From the NCBI GenBank assembly GCA_963582345.1, contig CAUZSN010000015.1, positions 1 to 36,097 of the forward strand: 36,097 bases of DNA, in the 5' to 3' direction. Shown here one piece after another: positions 1 to 8,334 of this stretch (its first letter is position 1; each line of letters opens with the position of its first letter). Under the pieces are notes generated by a model that was given only the letters and a program-made list of their open reading frames with translations, was not told the origin of the DNA and did not search any database. The position numbers and the translations under genes were made by a program. The DNA is from CAUZSN01 sp963582345 (GTDB taxonomy: Bacteria; Planctomycetota; Planctomycetia; Planctomycetales; Planctomycetaceae).

Positions 1-36
1 CAAAAATCTAGCCTTTCAGGTGAATGAGGTTTTCCA

Positions 37-648
37 GTGATTCAGCCCCGGTTCTGGTTTCTGACGACACTACTGCTGTATTCTGTTGCGATGCGGCTTT
101 TACCGTACATTCTTTTTTGCTTCGGCATGGACATCGACCCCGAAACGACCGTTTATCCGTGGAATTTTTCTCCACTGCTAGCGATCTGTCTGTTTGGAGG
201 GGCTTTTTTTTCTGACCGTCGATGGGCTTTCTCCATTCCGTTTGCAGCGTTCTTGCTGAGCGACTTGGGAATTTTGGCCCTAACGGGACGACTGGATTGG
301 GTCCTTTATTCGACTCAGCCGATTGTGTACGCGTGCATCGCTTTGACGGTCAGCATGGGGTTTCTCCTACGCAATCGTCGGTCAGTTCTAGCAATTGCTG
401 GCATAGGGCTGCTGGCTTCGACCTCCTTTTTCTTGATTACAAATTTTGGCGTGTGGGCACTAGGCGGCGGTTTTTCCTATTCGCGAAACCTGGCGGGATT
501 GGTCGAATGTTACTACATGGCGATTCCATTTTTTCGAAATTCTCTAATCAGCATGGTTGTTTTTTTACCGGTCTTATTTAGCCCACTCGCTCTCAGACAA
601 CGTGATTCCGTGACCTTACGTAGTTCGCACGCAATCGTAATGAAGTGA
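37..648 (+). CDS. DUF6580-like integral membrane protein
   Basis: The protein has 203 residues and consists almost entirely of hydrophobic segments, about five to six membrane spans with short loops (for example FSPLLAICLFGGAFF and SVLAIAGIGLLASTSFFLI). It resembles the DUF6580 family, small membrane proteins related in character to the S components of ECF vitamin transporters. The start is a GTG preceded by GAGG about 8 bases upstream. The next gene, a cobalamin-binding protein, begins 10 bases after the stop, so the two are probably co-transcribed, and a role in vitamin uptake, perhaps B12, is a reasonable inference. The substrate cannot be read from the sequence. The region upstream that might hold a cobalamin riboswitch lies outside the window. 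Confidence 0.72.
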   Translation: MIQPRFWFLTTLLLYSVAMRLLPYILFCFGMDIDPETTVYPWNFSPLLAICLFGGAFFSDRRWAFSIPFAAFLLSDLGILALTGRLDWVLYSTQPIVYACIALTVSMGFLLRNRRSVLAIAGIGLLASTSFFLITNFGVWALGGGFSYSRNLAGLVECYYMAIPFFRNSLISMVVFLPVLFSPLALRQRDSVTLRSSHAIVMK

Positions 649-658
649 CAAACGTCCG

Positions 659-1627
659 ATGTCACAGGATCGCATTGTCTCACTAATCCCCAGTGCGACG
701 GAAATCGTCGCGGCTCTGGGTTTCCAAGACCGTCTGGTCGGACGGTCGCACGAATGTGATTTTCCGCCAGCCGTGCAGCAGTTGTCTGTCTGCTCGAAAC
801 CAAAGATCAACGTCAACGGCACGAGCCGCCAGATCGACGAACGTGTCAAGGACGTCCTAAAGGACGCTCTTTCTATTTATCGAGTTGACGCTGACATGCT
901 ACGGTCGCTTCAGCCGACTTTGATCATCACTCAAACTCAATGCGAAGTTTGTGCCGTCAGTCTGAAAGACGTGGAACAAGCGGTCGACGGCCTTGTCGGA
1001 TCGCGACCGAAGATTGTGTCACTTGAACCGCATAATCTGGGCGACCTGTGGACTGACATCCGAGCCGTTGCCAATGCTCTCAGTGCCATCACTAAAGCAG
1101 AACCGTTGATCGACTTGTTACAGCGCCGACTGACTTCACTTGCCCAACAGACCAGTCCGTCGACCGATGGTCCAACCGTGACCTGTATCGAATGGATCAA
1201 TCCATTGATGGCCGCCGGCAATTGGGTTCCCGAACTTGTTGAGATCGCCGGTGGCATCAACCTATTCGGAAAATCCGGCCAACATTCTCCTTGGATGACA
1301 TGGGACGACTTGGTTGCTCGTGATCCCGACGTGATTGCGGTGATGCCTTGCGGATTCGATATTTCACGTTCGCGGCGCGAGATGCACATGCTGTGCCAGC
1401 AAGCACAGTGGCAAAACTTGAAAGCCGTAAAGAGCAATCGAGTCTACCTATCTGACGGAAACCAATTCTTCAATCGCCCCGGCCCTCGGTTGGTCGAATC
1501 AGCCGAGATCCTAGCCGAGATTTGTTACCCCGGTCGTTTCGATTTTGGGCATCGAGGCAGCGGGTGGGAGCCGTTTAGATCAGCAATCGGTTCCCAAACA
1601 ATGGTTTTTGAGCAACGTACTTCATAA
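659..1627 (+). CDS. Cobalamin-binding protein, BtuF-like periplasmic-binding fold (COG0614)
   Basis: The 322-residue protein has the layout of the BtuF/FepB substrate-binding family: an N-terminal RIVSLIPSATEIVAALG segment, the TQCEVC segment near residue 97, and a central IEWINPLMAAGNWVPELVEIAGG segment typical of the cobalamin-binding subgroup. It ends with a conserved NRPGPRLVESAEIL helix. No signal peptide is visible (MSQDRIVSLIPS), so either it acts in the cytoplasm or the true start is elsewhere; an ATG 10 bases after the previous stop supports the start used here. No ABC permease or ATPase is adjacent. Pairing with the DUF6580 membrane protein suggests a non-canonical B12 uptake or salvage unit. 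The family call is firm; the ligand is inferred. Confidence 0.82.
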   Translation: MSQDRIVSLIPSATEIVAALGFQDRLVGRSHECDFPPAVQQLSVCSKPKINVNGTSRQIDERVKDVLKDALSIYRVDADMLRSLQPTLIITQTQCEVCAVSLKDVEQAVDGLVGSRPKIVSLEPHNLGDLWTDIRAVANALSAITKAEPLIDLLQRRLTSLAQQTSPSTDGPTVTCIEWINPLMAAGNWVPELVEIAGGINLFGKSGQHSPWMTWDDLVARDPDVIAVMPCGFDISRSRREMHMLCQQAQWQNLKAVKSNRVYLSDGNQFFNRPGPRLVESAEILAEICYPGRFDFGHRGSGWEPFRSAIGSQTMVFEQRTS

Positions 1628-1673
1628 GCCACGTTGCTTGGATCGAACTGAATTTGTATTCTGACTCACGGAT

Positions 1674-1759
1674 GCCCAAGTGGCGGAATTGGCAGACGCG
1701 CTAGGTTCAGGACCTAGTGGGCTTAATTGCCCGTGGAGGTTCGAGTCCTCTCTTGGGCA
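1674..1759 (+). tRNA. tRNA-Leu (anticodon CAG)
   Basis: The acceptor stem GCCCAAG (1674-1680) pairs with CTTGGGC (1752-1758), with discriminator A at 1759. The anticodon arm CTAGG-TTCAGGA-CCTAG puts CAG at 1708-1710. A long variable arm (GGGCTTAATTGCCC region) marks a class II leucine tRNA, and the T arm is GGAGG-TTCGAGT-CCTCT. No CCA is encoded. No integrase trace is seen next to it, unlike the other two tRNA genes in this window. Confidence 0.97.
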
Positions 1760-2328
1760 TTTTCACAACTCTTGACGAGGTCGCTGCAACTGCCGTGTGA
1801 CGTTAGTGGAATCGAAAATTTTCTCTGGGAAGAATACCACATTACTGGCCCCGGTAATCTGAAAGAACGCAACAGGCTCTGCAAGAACCAACCGTCCTTT
1901 AAAGACTTGTTTGAACTGCTTGCGATCGAAGATTTTGTGATCTCACAAAACCCGCGAGGTCAACCTCAGTCTTCTGTTTTCAAGACGGTTTAAACACGAC
2001 TCTTCTGACGAACCCTGACCCTATCTGCCAACATTGTGAAACGCTGTGGGGTGAAAAACTCAGCCAAACACAAAAACCGATGAACTGATTCGAGTTAGGG
2101 CGCCTTCGATTGCCGATTCTTTGAACCGAACCCTGGGACACCTCAGTCTAAACACTACAAAGAGAAAGTCGTTCGACATTCTTGCCAAACGACCGTCTGT
2201 CCAGTTCACTCGGTAAAACTGGATTTGAAAAAGCAACACATCAGCCAAGTGAAGTAGTACGACTGTTTCTCCAGCTAAAATGTCCTAAAAAAAACACTAA
2301 CGTCATGTTGCTGCATACGACTTCTTGG
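1760..2328. other. Intergenic stretch without a supported gene
   Basis: The 569 bases between tRNA-Leu and the end of frdD contain only short open frames with no recognisable protein character. No clear terminator, repeat or RNA was seen. Confidence 0.5.
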
Positions 2329-2670
2329 TCACATTGTCCAAAGCGCGTAAGCACTGTATCCCGTTCCAACAACTGCACTGACGTAACACACAATCGAGAT
2401 CAACATCTCGAGTTTCTTTAACCCCAGATCGACCAGCGTGAACCGGAAACGGTGCGCCCAATGGAATAGCACCAAGCTGATCAGCACAAACAAGTATACC
2501 TTTGACAGAGGGTTCTGAACGAGCGTGACCAGGCTCTGATAGTCCAACGCAATCCAGCCCAAAGGAAGTGCGATTCCCAGCATGACGACGTGAATGGGCA
2601 CCACAAAGGCTGCCACGACACCACCCGCCGAAAACAACGACCAGACAATTGGCTCATTTGACTTGGCCAA
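2329..2670 (-). CDS. frdD: Fumarate reductase membrane anchor subunit D
   Basis: The 113-residue membrane protein has three hydrophobic spans and aligns by eye with E. coli FrdD: SNEPIVWSLFSAGG near the start (E. coli has SDEPVFWGLFGAGG), then ALPLGWIALDY, then an LFHWAHRFRF segment matching the LHRMHHAMHDL region. It would anchor the FrdAB catalytic dimer with FrdC and help form the quinone site. It starts 10 bases after frdC and is the last gene of frdABCD. The resemblance to the haem-free four-subunit enterobacterial enzyme, rather than to the haem-b SdhC type, is clear. Confidence 0.9.
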   Translation of the reverse strand: MAKSNEPIVWSLFSAGGVVAAFVVPIHVVMLGIALPLGWIALDYQSLVTLVQNPLSKVYLFVLISLVLFHWAHRFRFTLVDLGLKKLEMLISIVCYVSAVVGTGYSAYALWTM

Positions 2671-2680
2671 GACGAGCCTC

Positions 2681-3058
2681 CTAGATGATCATCCAGATGA
2701 CGATGGAAACAACGATCCAAGCCAAATAGTGCGCACCGGCGATTAGTGCATCGGGTAGTTTCTCCTCGCCCTTGCGCACAACCAGAACTTTCGGGGTCAG
2801 GTTGAACCACGTAATCGAATGCAACAAGGAAAATCCAAGAACGACTACGTGAAACACAATCCACCCGGGCGATTTCAAAGCTTCAACATATTTGTCAAAA
2901 TTCTCTGGGCTCTTGGATGCTACCAGCACGAAACAGAGCAACTCCAGCACGAACAGCGCCACGAATACGCTGGAGATTTCACGCAGCATGAAAATGCGGT
3001 AGGCGTTGTTTTTGTTCCACCAGGTGAACGGAATTGGACGAAGGTACGGCTTGCTCAT
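2681..3058 (-). CDS. frdC: Fumarate reductase membrane anchor subunit C
   Basis: The 125-residue protein starts KPYLRPIPFTWWNKNNAYRI, very close to E. coli FrdC ([20 protein letters not shown]). The conserved MLRE glutamate and the LLHSITWF histidine segment (LLHTKTWF in E. coli), both near the quinone site, are kept. The start chosen is the ATG inside the ATGA overlap with the frdB stop; an upstream in-frame ATG would add 12 residues lying wholly inside frdB. Three membrane spans are visible. The overlap implies coupled translation with frdB. Confidence 0.92.
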   Translation of the reverse strand: MSKPYLRPIPFTWWNKNNAYRIFMLREISSVFVALFVLELLCFVLVASKSPENFDKYVEALKSPGWIVFHVVVLGFSLLHSITWFNLTPKVLVVRKGEEKLPDALIAGAHYLAWIVVSIVIWMII

Positions 3059-3879
3059 TTCTGTCCCCAGGGCATCAGCCACGACTTGTACCAATCAATG
3101 GTACTAGCGACTTTCGCCTGCTGAATCGCACCGGCGGGATCGACGTTCTTCGGGCAGACAGTCGTGCACTCACCCACGAAGGTGCACTGCCAAATGGCTT
3201 CATGGCTGGCAATGATCTCTTGCCTTTCTTCGTACCCCTGATCGCGCGAGTCCAGGTTGTATCGCATCCCCAAAGCGATCGCAGCCGGGCCGACGAATTC
3301 TGGCTCCAACCCAGCAACCGGACAGGCGGCGTAACACAGCATACAGTTTATACACATCGAAAACTGTTTGTACGTTGCCAGCTCCGCAGGTGATTGCTTA
3401 TATTCTCCTTCCGAGAGCGGCTTTTCTTCACTATCCTTACGAAGGATCCAAGGCTTGATGCTCTGCAGCTTCTCCATGAAGGAATCCATGTCGACCACCA
3501 GATCGCGCTCGACGGGAAAATTCTCCAGCGGCTCAACACGAATCGGCTCGGGGTGGTAGTCGCGTAAGAATGCCGCGCACGTCAGTTTCGGTGTCCCGTT
3601 AACCATCATTCCGCAACTACCGCAGACCCCCATGCAGCAGCTCCAGCGATAGGTGAGCGTGCCGTCTTCGTTATCTTTGAGCCAATTCAAAGCGTCTAGA
3701 ACGACCCAATCCTCCCGGAAAGGAACCTCGTAAGTCTGGAAATACGGTTCCGAGTCCTTTTCCGGATGATATCGAAAAACCTCAAGCGTTAATTTTTCTT
3801 CGGACACAACATCGGTCTTGTTGATCGGATCAGCTTCCGTATTTACGCTCACCAGGAGGCCACTTTGTGATCGTGACAT
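3055..3879 (-). CDS. frdB: Fumarate reductase / succinate dehydrogenase iron-sulfur subunit
   Basis: The subunit (274 residues from the most upstream ATG) carries electrons between the FAD subunit and the membrane quinone. The [2Fe-2S] cysteines are in WSCCMGVCGSC with a later C in KLTC; the C-terminal ferredoxin-like domain has CINCMLCYAACP and CTFVGECTTVCPKNVDP for the [4Fe-4S] and [3Fe-4S] clusters. The chosen ATG overlaps frdA by 50 bases. E. coli FrdB begins close to the LTLEVFRYHPEKD segment, so an internal GTG start about 10 to 25 codons in is possible. The ORF ends in the ATGA overlap with frdC. Confidence 0.94.
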   Translation of the reverse strand: MSRSQSGLLVSVNTEADPINKTDVVSEEKLTLEVFRYHPEKDSEPYFQTYEVPFREDWVVLDALNWLKDNEDGTLTYRWSCCMGVCGSCGMMVNGTPKLTCAAFLRDYHPEPIRVEPLENFPVERDLVVDMDSFMEKLQSIKPWILRKDSEEKPLSEGEYKQSPAELATYKQFSMCINCMLCYAACPVAGLEPEFVGPAAIALGMRYNLDSRDQGYEERQEIIASHEAIWQCTFVGECTTVCPKNVDPAGAIQQAKVASTIDWYKSWLMPWGQK

Positions 3880-5593
3880 CCAAATAGTCGACGCGCGGCG
3901 CGTCGTCCGTTTTGCACACCAAGGAATGTTTCAGATAATTCTCATCGTCACGAGGAGGAGGGTAATCGGTCCGCTGATGTGCTCCGCGGGACTCTTTGCG
4001 CCTTAGGGCCGAGTGTGCCACCGTCTCGGCGACTTCCAGCATGTTCTCCAACTCCAATGCAGCAGTCAACTCGGTATTGAAACTCAGGCTATGGTCGTCC
4101 AGAGTTATGGTGTTGAATCGCTCACGCAACTCGGCCAATTTGTCACACGTGGCCTGGATGCCGACCTCATCGCGATAGATGCCAACACCTTCTTCCATAG
4201 CCGTGGTCATCTCGGTCCGCAGCGTCACGATCCGCTCTTTGCCGTCAGTTTTGTTTATGAACTGGCTGGCGATTCGTTTTTGCTCGTCGTTGGTTTGAGC
4301 TGCCAAGGTCGATTGCTTCACGTCAGGATGATCGCTGGCAAAATTTGCGGCGGCCTTGCCGGCCCGTGCACCAAAAACCAGAAGTTCAGTCAGAGAATTC
4401 GAGCCCAGCCGGTTGGCTCCGTTAATGTTCACACAGGCACATTCGCCCACAGCATATAGGCCAGGCAATGGAGTGGCTCCATCCATGTCGGTGTGAATGC
4501 CACCCATCACGTAATGCAAGACGGGACGCACTGGAATGGGTTCATAGACCGGATCAATGCCCGCATAGTTCTTTGCCAGTTCACGCACAAACGGAATCTT
4601 TTTGTCGATCTTTTTTTGGCCCAAATGACGGACGTCAAGATGCACATAGTGCCCGTACGGCCCTTCGAACGTACGACCTTGTTGTTGCTCTTTGATAAAG
4701 CACTGCGACAGCTTGTCGCGAGGACCAAGTTCCATCGTGCGCTTTTTGGGATGAGCGGGGTCGCTGATGTCGAGCGGTTTTCCCAAATCGTAGTCTTGCA
4801 GATAGCGATAACCATTTTTGTTCACCAGAATTCCGCCTTCGCCTCGGGAGGCTTCAGTGATCAGGATTCCGGTACCCGGCAAGCCCGTCGGGTGATACTG
4901 CACGAACTCCATGTCTTTCAGCGGAACGCCGGCGCGGTAGGCCAGCGCCATTCCATCACCCGTTTTGACGGCCGCATTGGTGGTGAAGGGCCACAATCGA
5001 CCGGCGCCGCCAGTGCAAATTATGACGGCCTTTGCCACAATGCCTTGAACTTGGCCAGTCCGTAGTTCAATCGCCGCAACTCCCTGACATCGACCATCGT
5101 CCACCAACAGCTTCGACGCAAACCACTCGTCATACCGCTTGATGGGCTCATACTTCAGAGAAGTTTGAAACAGCGTGTGGAGCATATGGAACCCCGTCTT
5201 ATCGGTGGCAAACCATGTCCGCTCGATTTTCATCCCGCCGAAAGGCCGAACAGCGACGCTACCGTCGGGATCACGGCTCCAAGGGCAGCCCCAGTGTTCC
5301 AGTTGAATCATCTCTCGCGGAGCTTCGTTGACGAACAGCTCGACCGCATCCTGGTCAGCCAGCCAGTCAGCACCACTGATGGTGTCGTAGATATGGTCTT
5401 CCAGCGAATCGTTCGGCTTAATGACTGCCGCGGCGCCGCCTTCCGCCGCGACGGTATGACTGCGCATTGGATAGACTTTTGAAACCACCGCCACAGACAA
5501 CTTCGGATTTATCTCCGCAATGGCAATCGCGGCCCGCAGTCCAGCACCACCACCCCCGATGATGAGCACATCGTGTCGCAGAAGATCCGCCAA
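3830..5593 (-). CDS. frdA: Fumarate reductase / succinate dehydrogenase flavoprotein subunit
   Basis: The catalytic FAD subunit interconverts fumarate and succinate. It shows the FAD-binding DVLIIGGGGAGLRAAIA motif, the HTVAAEGG segment with the histidine that binds FAD covalently, the HPTGLPGTG and TEASRGEGG substrate-site segments with the catalytic arginine, and the HYVMGGI and GANRLGSNSLTELLVFG segments. Length and order match E. coli FrdA (602 residues). The start chosen is the TTG with GAGGGG 6 bases upstream, giving about 587 residues; a TTG 39 bases further up (5632) is also open. It is the first gene of frdABCD. Whether the enzyme runs as a reductase or as the aerobic TCA-cycle dehydrogenase cannot be told from sequence. 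Confidence 0.95.
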   Translation of the reverse strand: MADLLRHDVLIIGGGGAGLRAAIAIAEINPKLSVAVVSKVYPMRSHTVAAEGGAAAVIKPNDSLEDHIYDTISGADWLADQDAVELFVNEAPREMIQLEHWGCPWSRDPDGSVAVRPFGGMKIERTWFATDKTGFHMLHTLFQTSLKYEPIKRYDEWFASKLLVDDGRCQGVAAIELRTGQVQGIVAKAVIICTGGAGRLWPFTTNAAVKTGDGMALAYRAGVPLKDMEFVQYHPTGLPGTGILITEASRGEGGILVNKNGYRYLQDYDLGKPLDISDPAHPKKRTMELGPRDKLSQCFIKEQQQGRTFEGPYGHYVHLDVRHLGQKKIDKKIPFVRELAKNYAGIDPVYEPIPVRPVLHYVMGGIHTDMDGATPLPGLYAVGECACVNINGANRLGSNSLTELLVFGARAGKAAANFASDHPDVKQSTLAAQTNDEQKRIASQFINKTDGKERIVTLRTEMTTAMEEGVGIYRDEVGIQATCDKLAELRERFNTITLDDHSLSFNTELTAALELENMLEVAETVAHSALRRKESRGAHQRTDYPPPRDDENYLKHSLVCKTDDAPRVDYLDVTITKWPPGERKYGS

Positions 5594-5763
5594 GTGTGTC
5601 CCCTCACTGATCTTGCTGATCAACAAAACCAAGAAGTATGGAATACGAGTTCAAGCAATGAAAGTCAAGGAAACAATCACCGACGTCCAAGCCAAATCCA
5701 CATACACGATTGCCGACAAAGACTCAATCGTGGACGTTCTCAATTCACCCCATTGACGACGTG

Positions 5764-5986
5764 TTGATGTTGCCTGTGACGAGTTCATTGCTGCTCTGGA
5801 TAAGAGTACTGGACAGGTCCGTTGGAAGAAAAAGTGGACGGATGGCTCGCATTCGTACGCAACACCGTTGGCGATCGACATGAACGCGACCACTCCGGGA
5901 TTAGCCCAGGTGCCAATCGGGTCACCGCGTATGATCCGGCCAGCGGCGAGGAGCTGTGGTAGTGTCGCTCCAAGGGCTATTCTGTT
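5764..5986 (+). pseudogene. Remnant of a PQQ-type beta-propeller protein (BamB/PQQ-repeat family)
   Basis: One frame reads CDEFIAALDKSTGQVRWKKK followed by a segment containing HSYATPLAIDMN. After a frameshift near 5905 another frame reads GANRVTAYDPASGEELW, then a TAG, then CRSKGYSV. ALDxxTGxxxW and YDPASGEELW are diagnostic repeats of PQQ-propeller proteins, which are abundant in planctomycetes. The shift, the in-frame stop and the absence of the rest of the propeller show a decayed gene fragment of about 220 bases. Roughly 170 bases on the frdA side (5594-5763) and 130 bases on the other side show nothing convincing. Confidence 0.7.
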
Positions 5987-6115
5987 GAATCAGCATAATC
6001 CCCAACCATGCCAGCAGCGCAATCAGCACAACTCCGACTAGCATGATTCGCAGGCCGCCTCAATTGCTGAAGTCTATAGGCATGAAGCCTCAAGTCCTTT
6101 TGCGCAATACGTCAT

Positions 6116-6802
6116 CTACGGTATGCGTGCGTGATGGAAGGTCTCTAATTCGTGGTTTGCATTGACGATAGTGACCAACTTCTCGACGATTGCATCAAGC
6201 TGAGGGCCCGCGAAAACGAAATACAACTCATCGTCAGCGAGTTCGGTATACACGCGATTACCGATGCAGCCAAGGTTGGTTGTGCTGCGACCCGACTGAA
6301 GCACAGTCGGGATCGCCGCACATGTCGGCCGTCCCACCATCGACGTCTCATTGGCAACGCCTGCTGAATGAGCTGCTTCGGCCAACAACATCATTTGCTT
6401 GGCTGTCCCGGAGACAAGGACTACATCCGGTTCGAATGTGGCGTCCGACAGTGGAGCGTAGACGACTACATTGAAACCACCCTGACGCCTAGGAATGCCG
6501 GTGACTTCTTCGGGATCCAGATACTGAAGCGAGACCATGGTGCTCACCAATCCCTCGAGTTCTTTAGCTTGCTCGTTGGGCAGATCAATTCCATGGACAT
6601 ACGCGCCAACCGAACAACCATAGTGATCCGGCGCTTCGGTGTAAAACGTGCGACCGTCGGCTGCATACTTCCAATACGTACAGCCCGATGGTGCGGCGGC
6701 GGCAATGCGGGGAATGCCTTGTGGAGCCGTCTTGCAAAACGCAACTGCCACCGGTTTTCGTCGCACCTGCAGCAGTTCAACGAGCTTGGTTGCTACACTC
6801 AT
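6116..6802 (-). CDS. DUF169 domain protein
   Basis: The 228-residue soluble protein matches the DUF169 family: VELLQVRRKPVAVAFC near the start, a conserved SGCTYW cysteine segment, HYGCSVGAYVHG, a central PDVVLVSGTAKQMMLLAEA, and RPTCAAIPTVLQSG with the late LGCIGNR segment. The family is of unknown function; its several conserved cysteines suggest metal or cofactor binding. It starts 31 bases after the second stop of the radical SAM selenoprotein gene, on the same strand, so the two probably form an operon and act in one pathway. No clear Shine-Dalgarno sequence is visible. It has its full family length and is intact. Confidence 0.85.
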   Translation of the reverse strand: MSVATKLVELLQVRRKPVAVAFCKTAPQGIPRIAAAAPSGCTYWKYAADGRTFYTEAPDHYGCSVGAYVHGIDLPNEQAKELEGLVSTMVSLQYLDPEEVTGIPRRQGGFNVVVYAPLSDATFEPDVVLVSGTAKQMMLLAEAAHSAGVANETSMVGRPTCAAIPTVLQSGRSTTNLGCIGNRVYTELADDELYFVFAGPQLDAIVEKLVTIVNANHELETFHHARIP

Positions 6803-6833
6803 GTCTTATTGTTCTGATTTGTGATGATTGTCA

Positions 6834-8273
6834 TCAGGATCTCTTTATATTGTTCAGAGGGTCCAACTGGCCCTCGGTTGGTTCCGCTCAGCAAAACCAG
6901 GATTCGGTTAATCGCGGCGCACAAATTCGGTCGGGTGTCAGGAACGGAGTGACGGCACTGGGTTGACGTCCGTGAGCCAAATTCCATATGCCGCCGAACG
7001 TCGTCGCTGGATTCTTGCCCGCCTGCGCATCTTTTTCCACAAGATGGGACACATCCCCATGAAGTCGATCCATTTGTGGATCGGGATGCTTCCACCGATA
7101 CGTGAACTTCGCTTCATCCAATGGACCGCGGTATGGCAACATCTGCGGATGGTTGGCCAGCCACGAACTTGGTGGAATTAACAACCGAATTACAAACTGC
7201 ACCGGATCCACGTGATCGATCAGCCCGTTTGCTTCGACGAATGCCAGCATTTCCAAATAGTCGTCTAACGTCGTCCAAGGGGTAAATGCGACCCAGGTGG
7301 GTCGCAGAGCAATCCCTACGTCACGGCAAATATCCAGAACAGCCGTGACATCTTCACGAGTGTGACGCTTGTTGAGGATTGTGAGCACTTTGTCGCTCAA
7401 CGATTCGACTGCGGTAATGATGAATAGGCAGCCGAGGTCCGCAAGTTCCGGTAAATCGTTGCCGTGCTTCAACAGGTGTTCGACTTTCGCGGTAATGTCA
7501 AACGTCAGCCAAGGAAACTCGGCGTTCATTGCGCGGACCACCCGTAGTGCATGCTTAGGTCCGTTCAAGAAATCCGGATCGCCAAACGTGATATGCGTCG
7601 CCTCCGCTCGAACTTGCCTGCGAATATCTTCTAAGACAACGCTTTGTGGTATGACGAAAAATCGCCCACCGTATACCGGCGGTATTGGGCAATGCGTACA
7701 CAAATGCCGGCAGCCGCGACTGGCTTCCACGTATCCGGCTGTCCGGGAATCACCGTTGTGTTCCAAACTCGCATATTTTTCCAATGGCGGCAGTGCGGTT
7801 CGGATAGGCGTGGCAAACTCCAGTCGTTCCAAAAATGCGGTCGACTTCTTGCCAGGTCCGATGAGTTTTGGGATATCAGTCGATGATCCTGACTCGAGCG
7901 ACTCAACCAGCGCAACCAGCAGCGCTTCGTATTCGCCGCCAATACAAAAGTCCGCACCGTGCTGGACCAAATAGTCCGAATTCAGCGCCGCGTACAAACC
8001 ATAGAAGCAGATGTAACACTTCGGATTGACTTCCCGAATTCGCGCGACGACATGCACGCCCAATCGCAGTGCTGTGTGCATGGGGACCGAGATGCCGACA
8101 AATTCAGCGTGAGCTACTTTGCTGTCATCGAAATCCTCAACCGCAATGTCCATCGCATCAGGTACAAACCCCGCCCGTTCGAGAAACCCAAACGGCAGGG
8201 CCACTCCAAGCGGTTGATGACCAAGCTCATAGCACGAGATTAGCAGAATTGATCCGGGCGATCGTAGTTCCAT
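6834..8273 (-). CDS. CUAEP-tail radical SAM selenoprotein with B12-binding-like N-terminal domain
   Basis: Read to its first UGA the frame ends ...PRLTESWFC; read through, it adds Sec-A-E-P-T-E-G and 12 more residues before tandem TGA TGA stops, giving 479 residues with Sec at 462. A C-terminal CUAEP or CCAEP tail is, from memory, the defining mark of a named radical SAM (seleno)protein family. Residues 1-140 look like a cobalamin-binding Rossmann domain. The radical SAM cluster motif is CRHLCTHC (C188, C192, C195 from this start), after GYVEASRG. The start ATG follows AAGAAG; earlier in-frame ATGs reach into the integrase read-through frame and are unlikely. A SECIS-like hairpin follows the UGA. 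The substrate is unknown; DUF169 is the downstream partner. The UGA at 6888-6890 is where a standard gene call would wrongly end. Confidence 0.88.
6857..6890 (-). promoter_or_regulatory. UGA(Sec) codon with bacterial SECIS-like hairpin
   Basis: On the minus strand the TGA (6890-6888) is followed after 12 bases by GAGGGCC (6875-6869), loop AGTT (6868-6865), GG, a bulged A, and CCCTC (6861-6857). Seven pairs form, with G and U in the apical loop. The loop G is base 24 counted from the U of UGA; in E. coli fdhF the loop GU needed by SelB sits at 23-24. The 5' bulged U of fdhF is not present. The hairpin lies inside the coding sequence, as bacterial SECIS elements do. Confidence 0.7.
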
Positions 8274-8334
8274 TGATTTGCTTCTTAAGATTGTCTCCGC
8301 CACACCATTAAGATAAAGCTTTGCACAGAATTGT

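Noticed and set aside
3059..3094. A start 12 codons earlier for frdC.
   Set aside because: The ATGA overlap with frdB and similarity to E. coli FrdC starting at KPYLRP favour the downstream ATG.
5922..6044. A 40-codon minus-strand frame with a membrane-like start (MLVGVVLIALLAWLGIMLIQ).
   Set aside because: It overlaps the PQQ-propeller remnant on the opposite strand, has no convincing ribosome-binding site and no family match, so it is likely chance.
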